A stretch of DNA of 15,915 nt from Phycisphaerae bacterium (GTDB lineage: Bacteria; Planctomycetota; Phycisphaerae; Phycisphaerales; SM1A02). Each line of letters starts with the position of its first letter. Position 1 is the stretch's first letter. Positions 5,367-12,012 of the stretch are shown here, piece by piece. Below the pieces are notes generated by a model that did not search any database, was not told where the DNA came from, and worked only from the letters and a program-made list of their open reading frames with translations. Location of the stretch: the NCBI GenBank assembly GCA_018663565.1, contig JABJQE010000105.1:1-15915 (forward strand), written 5' to 3'. The position numbers and the translations under genes are program-made.

Positions 5367-8189
5367 TTAGTTGTCCAGAGTTGAACTCGACTCAACAGCT
5401 TGCCAGTCTCGATCAGAGAGCATGGAACCGTTGGAGCGTTCGGCGACGGATTCGTCGCGTCGCCAGGATCGCTCGCAGACGGGCTGGTCACGCAGATCAA
5501 CTACGGTAATTTCCATGCCGGAGGGGTCGAAACGCAGTCGCGACACTTCAAGCAAGTCTCGCACATCCTCAGTGAGCGCGGCGAGCACGCCGTCGGGATC
5601 CGGAATCACCAAGCCGGCGTCCAATGACTTCTCGATGCCAGACTCCTTGGCCTGTTCAAGGGCTCGAAGGGCAGACTCTCGAACCTCCATAGCGACATCC
5701 CATGCGGGAGATACGTCAACCGGGGCTCGTGTCGTCAACACTTCCATGTGCACGCATGCATCATCGCCGCGAAGCGTTCGCCAGGCTTCGTCTGCGGTGT
5801 GGGGAATCATCGGCGAGAGCAAGCAACACAGCGTCTCGGCCACAGACCGCATCGCGGCCTGTGCTTGTCGTCGCCGCGGCGAATCCGCCACGTCGCAGTA
5901 CAAGCGATCCTTCATGGCCACGCAGAAGATTGAACTCAACGTGTCGTTGCAGAAGTCAAATATGGCCAGGTGAGCGCGGCGGAATTCATAAGACTCCCAT
6001 GCCTCCGTGACCGTGACCTGTAACTCGTGTGTCTTGCTGAGCAGCCACGCCTCAAGCGAGGTGCTTGGCAGATCAGTGGTGTCAGTAGCAGATTGTTCAT
6101 AGTCGCCAATATTGCTCAGCAAGAACCGCATCGTGTTGCGGATCTTGCGGTACGACTCGCCGGCGAGTTGAATAAGTTCGATGTCTACGCGAATGTCATT
6201 TTCAAATGGAAGCGAGCCAACCCACCATCGACACACATCAGCGCCGATGTCTTTTAGCAGGTCATCCACATTCAGTGCATTGCCGCCCGACTTGCTCATC
6301 TTCTTGCCTTGCCGGTCAACCATGAATCCATGCGTAAGCAGCGTTCGAAATGGCGACTCGCCAGTTGCGCCAAGCGCAGAGAGCATGGAGAGTTGGAACC
6401 AGCCGCGATGTTGATCGGAGCCTTCGAGATACAAGTCTGATGGAAATCCAAGTCCCCGCGCCCGCATTACAGCGTTCCACGATGAACCAGACTCCATCCA
6501 TACATCGAATATTTCGTGCGTCTTCTCGAGTGTGGAGACATCCAAGTCATCGGGCGCATCTGGGTCGTCTACTGGGTTCCAGCCCGCAAGTAGTTCTACG
6601 GGTGATTCAAGGAACCAAGCATCAGACCCACGCTCAGCAAAGGCCTCCGCCACAACGCGTGTGGTGGCCGCAGTGAGAAGCATCTCGCCGTCTACCTTGC
6701 GGAAGGCGGGAATCGGAAGTCCCCACGAGCGTTGCCTCGAGAGACACCAATCGGGACGCGAGTCCACCATGCCGCGCATCCTCTTACGCCCCCACCCCGG
6801 CACAAAGCCAACCGTAGTGTCAATCGCGGCCATTCCACGATCACGCAGCGAGTCGCCGTCGCCAAACTCTGCGTTCACATTGACAAACCACTGTTCAGTC
6901 GAACGGAAGATGACAGGAGTCTTTGACCGCCAATCATGGGGATAGGAGTGTGCGTAGTCCTGCACGTGCACCAAGTTGCCACGCTCACGCAGGTGATCAA
7001 CCACCTTGGGGTTGCCCTCCCACACCGAAAGACCGCGGAGCCACTCGGGCGCGGTGTCATCAAAAGTTCCGTCGCCCAGGACTGGACAATAGATCTCCAG
7101 ACCGGCCGCAAGGCCGATGATGTAGTCATCGGTGCCGTGCCCAGGCGCAGTGTGCACCAATCCGGTGCCATCTTCGAGCGTGACGTGCTCGCCAAGGAGT
7201 ACTGGTCCAGTGCGGTCACAGAATGGGTGGTCGTACGTCAAGTTGGTAAGCGCTTCGCCGAGGCATGTACCGAGCACTTCGGGCATCTCCGCGCCACAGG
7301 TCGATACGACCGCGGCCAGTCTTTCCGCGGCCACGATGGTCAATGACCCGTTGATTCGGACGAGCGCGTACGTTATGCGCGGCCCAACAGCCACAGCCAT
7401 ATTGGCCGGCAGCGTCCACGGCGTGGTCGTCCAGATCATCAACGCGGGCCGCTCGTCAAGTTCAAGCCCAAAGGCTTTCCCTGCGGCCTCGCTATCGGTC
7501 ACGGTGAAGTCAACCCAGATAGACGGGTCGACTCGATCGGCATATTCCAATTCTGCCTCGGCCAGCGCCGTCTCGTTGGCGATTGACCAGTGCACTGGTT
7601 TCAGCTGGCGGTAGACAAGTCCCGCCTGAACCAAATCGGCAAACACTTCAAGCACCGATGCTTCGTACTGCGGCTCCATGGTCATGTATGGATGGTCGTA
7701 ATCGGCAAGCGTGAGCAGCCGCTTCATTTGGACCGCTTGCCGCTTCTGGAATTTCTCCGCAGATGACCTGCACGCGCGGCGGATAGCCATCCGACGGGTG
7801 TCATCATCAAGCGTGGAGAGTTTCTCCATCTTGCCCGACTCAACGAGTCCTTGCATCACCTTGTATTCGATCGGAAGGCCGTGGCAATCCCATCCCGGTA
7901 CGTAACGGCACTGCCGCCCAGTCATCAGCCGCGAGCGCACCACGATGTCTTTGAGCACCTTGTTGAGCAAGTGGCCGACGTGAATGTCGCCGTTGGCAAA
8001 GGGCGGACCGTCGTGAAAGGTAAATGGCTCACAGCCTTCGCGGGCCGCGATCACGGTGTCATACAGGCTCATACCGTCCCACCGTTTCACCGACGCAGCT
8101 TCATTCTGCGCGAGGTTGGCACGCATCGGGAACGTGGTTGCGGGGAGGTTGAGGGACTTGCGCCAGTTGGTCTTGGTGTCTTTGCTCAT
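5367..8189 (-). CDS. ileS: Isoleucyl-tRNA synthetase with a degenerate C-terminal zinc site
   Basis: IleRS charges tRNA-Ile and hydrolyses Val-tRNA-Ile. The 940-residue product is full length for the bacterial type (E. coli 938). HVGH (70-73) is the HIGH signature, KMSKS lies at 630-634, and the editing domain shows TTTPWTLPANMAVAVGP and HTAPGHGTDDYIIG (D354/D355). SDQHRGWFQ is also present. The usual C-terminal zinc finger (C-x2-C-x16-C-x2-C) reads C905, S908, S925, D928: the spacing is kept but three cysteines are lost. The ATG at 8189 starts MSKDTKTNWRKSLNLPATTFPMR, matching family N-termini. A TTG at 8219 in the same frame overlaps the preceding stop and is less likely. No clear ribosome binding site precedes 8189. 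It follows the ZIP transporter gene by 26 bases, so they are probably co-transcribed. Confidence 0.96.
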   Translation of the reverse strand: MSKDTKTNWRKSLNLPATTFPMRANLAQNEAASVKRWDGMSLYDTVIAAREGCEPFTFHDGPPFANGDIHVGHLLNKVLKDIVVRSRLMTGRQCRYVPGWDCHGLPIEYKVMQGLVESGKMEKLSTLDDDTRRMAIRRACRSSAEKFQKRQAVQMKRLLTLADYDHPYMTMEPQYEASVLEVFADLVQAGLVYRQLKPVHWSIANETALAEAELEYADRVDPSIWVDFTVTDSEAAGKAFGLELDERPALMIWTTTPWTLPANMAVAVGPRITYALVRINGSLTIVAAERLAAVVSTCGAEMPEVLGTCLGEALTNLTYDHPFCDRTGPVLLGEHVTLEDGTGLVHTAPGHGTDDYIIGLAAGLEIYCPVLGDGTFDDTAPEWLRGLSVWEGNPKVVDHLRERGNLVHVQDYAHSYPHDWRSKTPVIFRSTEQWFVNVNAEFGDGDSLRDRGMAAIDTTVGFVPGWGRKRMRGMVDSRPDWCLSRQRSWGLPIPAFRKVDGEMLLTAATTRVVAEAFAERGSDAWFLESPVELLAGWNPVDDPDAPDDLDVSTLEKTHEIFDVWMESGSSWNAVMRARGLGFPSDLYLEGSDQHRGWFQLSMLSALGATGESPFRTLLTHGFMVDRQGKKMSKSGGNALNVDDLLKDIGADVCRWWVGSLPFENDIRVDIELIQLAGESYRKIRNTMRFLLSNIGDYEQSATDTTDLPSTSLEAWLLSKTHELQVTVTEAWESYEFRRAHLAIFDFCNDTLSSIFCVAMKDRLYCDVADSPRRRQAQAAMRSVAETLCCLLSPMIPHTADEAWRTLRGDDACVHMEVLTTRAPVDVSPAWDVAMEVRESALRALEQAKESGIEKSLDAGLVIPDPDGVLAALTEDVRDLLEVSRLRFDPSGMEITVVDLRDQPVCERSWRRDESVAERSNGSMLSDRDWQAVESSSTLDN

Positions 8190-8215
8190 AGGCAGTGCAG
8201 GATATGGCACGACGG

Positions 8216-9109
8216 TCAATGAAGGGAGGCTGCCGCCACCGCAATCAGCAGACCGACCACGAGCGCTCCACTGAGCAGTAGGCGGTCATGCTTGTGGTAC
8301 TGCAATTCGGGCAGAATGTCACTCAGCGCGATGCAGAGCAGCAGCCCCGCCGTAATAGCGACCGCTGGCGCGGCCCAGACTTCGAGATTGACCGTGCCAC
8401 CGATGGCCCACGTTAAGAGGATGCCCGCCGGCGTCACGATGGCATAGAGCAATGTGGCTATCCATTTGGCCATGGACCCGCGGCCGTCGCGGCCCATGAG
8501 GGCAACGATGGCGAGCCCATCGAATGGTTTGTGCAGCACTATGGCAATCAGCATGCCCAGCCCAGGCCAGGCTATGCCTTCGCCGCCTTCGAGCAGAATG
8601 GCAGCGCCGAGTCCCACGCCGGCGAGGATGGCGTGGACTGAGAGTCCCGTAACGGCGCCGACCCATGACATGGTGTGGCCGTGCCCAGCGTGAGCGCAAC
8701 CACCTTCGTCTTGCTCGTGATGATGGAAGCAAAAGAAACGCTCGAGCAGGTACATGCCGAGGAAGCCGGCGACGAGCCAGAGCATGGCCAGTCGGGTGGC
8801 GTGGTGAAAATCGGCATGAGCACCTGCTGCCGACATGCCTTCGGGGATGTGGGAATGGGAATGGGCTGCGTGCGCCGCCATGCCTTCGCTCGTGTGGGAG
8901 TCGGTGTGGGCGGCTGCTGCCGCCATGCCTTCGATGGCGTGAGGGAGGAGCTCAACCGCTGCGACTCCGGCCATGACGCCGGCGACAAGGCTGAGGAGAA
9001 CCTGCATCCAGCGGTGCGTAATTCGGCAGAGCAAAGGGATGGTGCTGCCGAGGAGGGAGACTGCGGCGGTGAGCACGCAGGCAATTAAGATTGTCGTTTG
9101 TGGGGACAT
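8216..9109 (-). CDS. ZIP-family metal transporter with histidine-rich repeats
   Basis: This 297-residue inner-membrane protein has about eight hydrophobic helices (roughly 5-27, 35-58, 106-123, 150-173, 181-204, 217-236, 243-268, 276-295), as in ZIP transporters of zinc and related metals. The long loop after helix 2 is rich in His and built of three 15-residue repeats (60-104), followed by a second cluster with FHHHE and HAGHGH (128-145). In helix 5, HKPFDG (193-198) keeps the H-x-x-x-D/E-G metal motif. In helix 4 the matching site reads HAILAG (159-164), so the usual Asn and Glu/Asp ligands are lost. The ATG at 9109 has no good ribosome binding site. Metal and direction cannot be read from the sequence. 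It precedes ileS on the same strand. Confidence 0.85.
   Translation of the reverse strand: MSPQTTILIACVLTAAVSLLGSTIPLLCRITHRWMQVLLSLVAGVMAGVAAVELLPHAIEGMAAAAAHTDSHTSEGMAAHAAHSHSHIPEGMSAAGAHADFHHATRLAMLWLVAGFLGMYLLERFFCFHHHEQDEGGCAHAGHGHTMSWVGAVTGLSVHAILAGVGLGAAILLEGGEGIAWPGLGMLIAIVLHKPFDGLAIVALMGRDGRGSMAKWIATLLYAIVTPAGILLTWAIGGTVNLEVWAAPAVAITAGLLLCIALSDILPELQYHKHDRLLLSGALVVGLLIAVAAASLH
8798..8932 (-). repeat. Three tandem 45-base units coding a His-rich 15-residue repeat
   Basis: The units encode residues 60-74, 75-89 and 90-104 of the ZIP protein. Each begins EGM(A/S)A and carries AH plus one or more further His. They lie in the cytosolic loop between helices 2 and 3, where His-rich stretches in ZIP proteins are thought to bind zinc. 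Confidence 0.8.
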
Positions 9110-9127
9110 TTGTGGGGTGGAGCTTCA

Positions 9128-9157
9128 CGGGGAGAGAGGAGAGTGAGGAGTGAGTTG
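9128..9157 (-). repeat. Pyrimidine-rich tract between tRNA-Ala and the ZIP gene
   Basis: Read on the minus strand this is a CTCACTCCTCACTCTCC-like reiteration. It is a diverged form of the CTCCCCACTCC tracts near 150 and 2155, and again lies just upstream of a gene start. Apart from it and the hairpin at 9202-9228, the 118 bases between the tRNA and ZIP genes show nothing clear. Confidence 0.25.
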
Positions 9158-9201
9158 ACTAGGCGATCAGGAGCCCGCGGCGTGCTGCTGTGAGCTGTTC
9201 T

Positions 9202-9228
9202 ATTGCGCCGGGCTTCGCCTGAGGCAAT
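9202..9228 (-). other. Imperfect hairpin at the tRNA-Ala 3' end
   Basis: ATTGC at 9202-9206 can pair with GCAAT at 9224-9228, with one more C-G pair beyond a bulge and an inner GGC/GCC stem. It begins at the discriminator base of the tRNA. No T-run follows on the minus strand, so it may guide 3' processing or be a weak terminator. Confidence 0.25.
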
Positions 9229-9300
9229 GGAGCAGATGGGACTCGAACCCACAACCTCCTCGATGCGACCGAGGCGCTCTCCCAATTGAGCTACTGCCCC
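9228..9300 (-). tRNA. tRNA-Ala, anticodon CGC
   Basis: A 73-base cloverleaf folds on the minus strand. The acceptor GGGGCAG pairs with CTGCTCC, including a G3-U70 wobble, the identity mark of tRNA-Ala. The D arm is GCTC/GAGC, the anticodon stem is CCTCG/CGAGG with loop GTCGCAT (anticodon CGC, codon GCG), the variable loop has 5 bases, and the T arm is GTGGG-TTCGAGT-CCCAT. The discriminator is A and CCA is not encoded, because TTG follows. The 32-38 pair is G-U. The gene starts 28 bases after the histidine kinase stop on the same strand. Confidence 0.95.
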
Positions 9301-9328
9301 CTTCAGAAGCTCGGAGATTGTACCTCAC

Positions 9329-11026
9329 TCAAACAGCCTTGAATCGCATGCTCGCTTGCAGGCCTCTAGGCAGCCAGTTCATGGTCAATGAGCCTGCCAA
9401 CTGGTGCTCAACAAAGCCATGAATCAACTCGAGGCCTGAACCTGTGGACGTTGGTTCGCCGGCGATAGCTGGCCCGCCAGCCTCGGTCCATATCATCGAC
9501 AAATCGCCAGACTGGAGCACCCATTCCACACGCAGCGTGCCAGTTAGAACTGAGAGTGCCCCGTGTTTGACTGCGTTGGTCGCCAACTCGTTGAGCAGCA
9601 TGCACACCGGCATCGCGTGTTCTGCGGAAAGCTGAACATCAACGCCCTCAATCGCGATCTCCTGACCAGCCACCCATGGATTGAGAATAATCTCTACCGC
9701 TTTGCGAAGTGCAACTCCGGACCACTGTGAGTCTGCCAGCAATTCGTGAGCGCCAGCCATGGATTGAATGCGACCTGACAATTCACCGAGGTCGGCACCG
9801 ATGGGCTGCAAGCTTGCACGTTCTATATCGACCAGTGTTTGAATTGCAGCAAGGGAATTCCGTACACGATGATCTAGTTCCCAAAGCATCGACCGCAGTC
9901 GCAATGCGTGATCAACACGCTCGGTCACGTCAATCAGACACAGCACCCAGCCCACGTCGCCCGAGACAGGGGCTGTAAACACATGCACAGTCCTTTTGCA
10001 ACCCTCACCATCGACCACCACATGCTCTCCATCACCCGCCCGAAAAAGTGGGCCGAGCGGCAACTCATCAACAGAATTGCCGATGGCAACAGCGGCTGTG
10101 GAGCCAAAGAAGGACTCACACGCGGCATTGCAGGTAAGCAATGTGCCATCCATGCCGATATGCACAAGTGGCAGCGGGACTGTGTCTAAAATCACCCTGC
10201 GAAGTTCAGCCATCTCCTTGAGCGATTCGGTTCGCTCATGGACGGTGGCCTCAAGCCCGCCTGTGAGCGCCGTCACCGACTGGATCAATATACGAACCTC
10301 GCGTAGTCCGATTGGCTCTATGGCAAGTGGCTGGCCGCTCTGGAGTGACATACGTGTCGCCTGGGCGAGTGTACGGATTGGGGCTGTGATCTTTTTCGAT
10401 GCCCACCGCCACAAAACGGCAATGAACAGCAGATATATGCCCGTGGCAACCCATGATGTGGTGCGGAGTGTCGCGCGGTCCACAACGAGCTCAGCCCGCT
10501 GCTGCGTCAGAACAGACTGGATTTGAGCCTCCACCTTGTGGAATCTCTCCACCAATCCACTGAATTCCTCGTCCGACTTAGCGAGCGACTCTCTCAGGCG
10601 ATCAGATCGGCCTTCGCCAAAGTCAATCACCGCCTCATGCAGCCGAGCAATCTCAATATCAACGTACAAAGCCAGATCACTGCGAATCTCTTTCGCAGCG
10701 TCCCACGTCAGTCGCTCAAGCAACGTATGTAGACGCGTGCCGGCTCTTTCAAGATCGGGCATGAACCACGTCTGGCCGCTGCCAAGCACCAAGTCAACCT
10801 TGGTCGCCCACATTGCCAATTCGTCGTCAAGCCTCTTCAAGTCTTCAACCTCGACGGTGTCATGCGCGAGTTTGGTCGAGCTTTGATCAACGCTGGTCCA
10901 TCCAAACCAAAGTGAAGTTGCAAGAGCAAGCCCGCCGATGGCGCACCCAATGACAACAATCGCGAGCGACCATGTGATTCGCAACCCGTGATCTTGAGGG
11001 TCGACATTGCCCGTTCTGCTTGCCAA
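9329..11026 (-). CDS. Membrane histidine kinase of HWE/HisKA_2 type with HAMP and PAS
   Basis: With a TTG start at 11026 the protein has 565 residues. It has a membrane helix at about 16-42, an extracytoplasmic helical sensor region (43-188), a second helix (189-207), a HAMP-like linker (208-262), a PAS domain (272-370) and a kinase core. The H-box is ELDHRVRNSLAAIQ with His386, the N-box is LLNELATNAVKHG with Asn484, and the G-box is TSTGSGLELI. WTEAGGP carries the W-x-E of HWE kinases, but the N-box has Asn where that family has its named His, as in HisKA_2. The TTG has AAGGTGG 7 bases upstream and lies 2 bases after the preceding stop. An ATG at 11110 would add 28 residues inside the neighbour and lacks a binding site. 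It presumably autophosphorylates His386 and passes phosphate to a regulator not in this window. Confidence 0.88.
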   Translation of the reverse strand: MASRTGNVDPQDHGLRITWSLAIVVIGCAIGGLALATSLWFGWTSVDQSSTKLAHDTVEVEDLKRLDDELAMWATKVDLVLGSGQTWFMPDLERAGTRLHTLLERLTWDAAKEIRSDLALYVDIEIARLHEAVIDFGEGRSDRLRESLAKSDEEFSGLVERFHKVEAQIQSVLTQQRAELVVDRATLRTTSWVATGIYLLFIAVLWRWASKKITAPIRTLAQATRMSLQSGQPLAIEPIGLREVRILIQSVTALTGGLEATVHERTESLKEMAELRRVILDTVPLPLVHIGMDGTLLTCNAACESFFGSTAAVAIGNSVDELPLGPLFRAGDGEHVVVDGEGCKRTVHVFTAPVSGDVGWVLCLIDVTERVDHALRLRSMLWELDHRVRNSLAAIQTLVDIERASLQPIGADLGELSGRIQSMAGAHELLADSQWSGVALRKAVEIILNPWVAGQEIAIEGVDVQLSAEHAMPVCMLLNELATNAVKHGALSVLTGTLRVEWVLQSGDLSMIWTEAGGPAIAGEPTSTGSGLELIHGFVEHQLAGSLTMNWLPRGLQASMRFKAV

Positions 11027-11028
11027 GT

Positions 11029-12012
11029 TTAGTCCACCTTGCCATCCATAATAGACGTGCCGACCCCGTGCAACAATTCGCCGGCCACTACGCCAGCTGC
11101 TGTCGAGCATTCTGCCATCGTGGCCGTGCTTTTGCCAAAGACTTCGGAAAATGCCTGCTTGATGGACGAGGATTCCTTATCCCCCGCACTCACATCAACA
11201 ATGCAGCCATTCAAGTCGATCTGCCACCAAAGTTCGACACGCTGGCCATCAAAGTTGACCCATGACCGCGCGAGAATGCCTAGCTGTTGACCATCGACGC
11301 CACGTACGCTCCAAGCATGCACTGATAGTGGTTCGATTCCTGTGTCAGCGATAAACGCCGATCGATCGATCTGCACGGCGTGCAGTACGGCCTCGGACTC
11401 AGGCCATTTGGTGTTCGCCAGAACCGCGGCCCGCATTGGAAGTAGGTCGGCATCCCAGACAATGGATGTCACGACAGAGGTCTTTGCCGCGCTGCCGAGC
11501 ACTACACGCTGCTCTGACGTCAGGCCCTCCTTCTGGAGAAGAGCGAGAATTTCTGGGACATCGGCACTGCCGAGTTGACTCAGTAGATCTTCAGCAAACG
11601 CTTCGCGGAGTTTTGGGTCTCGGCACCGCTGCAACCTACCGTCGGTGATTCGTCCTTCAAGATCAAGAGACCAAGCAATTTCGGTCAACCCATATCGGCC
11701 TCGCTCGCTTCGCACATGCAGAAGGCCAAGTGGGTGGCCCTCGCGGAGCGGGACATAGAGCGTGTGCCGGCCAAGTTCGTCATACAGAATAGTAAGTGAC
11801 AAATCTCTTTCAATCGCGTCGCGATCGGCCGCTGTCACCGTGCGAATAATGGATCGGTGCGAATCCGCCTCGGGATAGGCTTCGTATAAGACTCGTACTG
11901 GATCGCGCAAGGCGCAATACGCCTGCCCATGGGACGCGCCCGTAAGCACGCACGTCACAAGCAAGCACGCCACGAGCAAGCCCATCTGCCATATTAATCG
12001 GGTCTTCGTCAA
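11029..12012 (-). CDS. Exported protein of unknown function with a duplicated domain
   Basis: The 327-residue protein begins with a signal peptide (basic MTKTR, hydrophobic 6-24, likely cut after HGQA at about residue 31), so it should act in the periplasm. The mature part contains two copies of a domain of about 110 residues. RVLYEAYPEADSHRSII to REAF (40-139) matches AVLANTKWPESEAVLHAV to KQAF (196-288), most clearly at GHPLGLLHVR / GQQLGILARS and IAWSLDLEGRITD / LWWQIDLNGCIVD. The fold recalls FMN-binding domains, but no S/T-G-A-T flavin-attachment motif is visible, so that link is weak. Translation likely begins at TTG 12012, whose last two bases overlap the TGA of the barrel gene, an arrangement typical of coupling. 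The histidine kinase follows after 2 bases. Function is unknown, and it may bind the ligand sensed by that kinase. Confidence 0.75.
   Translation of the reverse strand: MTKTRLIWQMGLLVACLLVTCVLTGASHGQAYCALRDPVRVLYEAYPEADSHRSIIRTVTAADRDAIERDLSLTILYDELGRHTLYVPLREGHPLGLLHVRSERGRYGLTEIAWSLDLEGRITDGRLQRCRDPKLREAFAEDLLSQLGSADVPEILALLQKEGLTSEQRVVLGSAAKTSVVTSIVWDADLLPMRAAVLANTKWPESEAVLHAVQIDRSAFIADTGIEPLSVHAWSVRGVDGQQLGILARSWVNFDGQRVELWWQIDLNGCIVDVSAGDKESSSIKQAFSEVFGKSTATMAECSTAAGVVAGELLHGVGTSIMDGKVD

Noticed and set aside
9085..9285. 66-residue minus-strand frame across the tRNA gene
   Set aside because: It overlaps tRNA-Ala and has no family features.
11029..12012. Lipoprotein signal at LVAC (Cys16) of the exported protein
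   Set aside because: The hydrophobic stretch continues well past Cys16, so a later signal peptidase I cut near residue 31 fits better.
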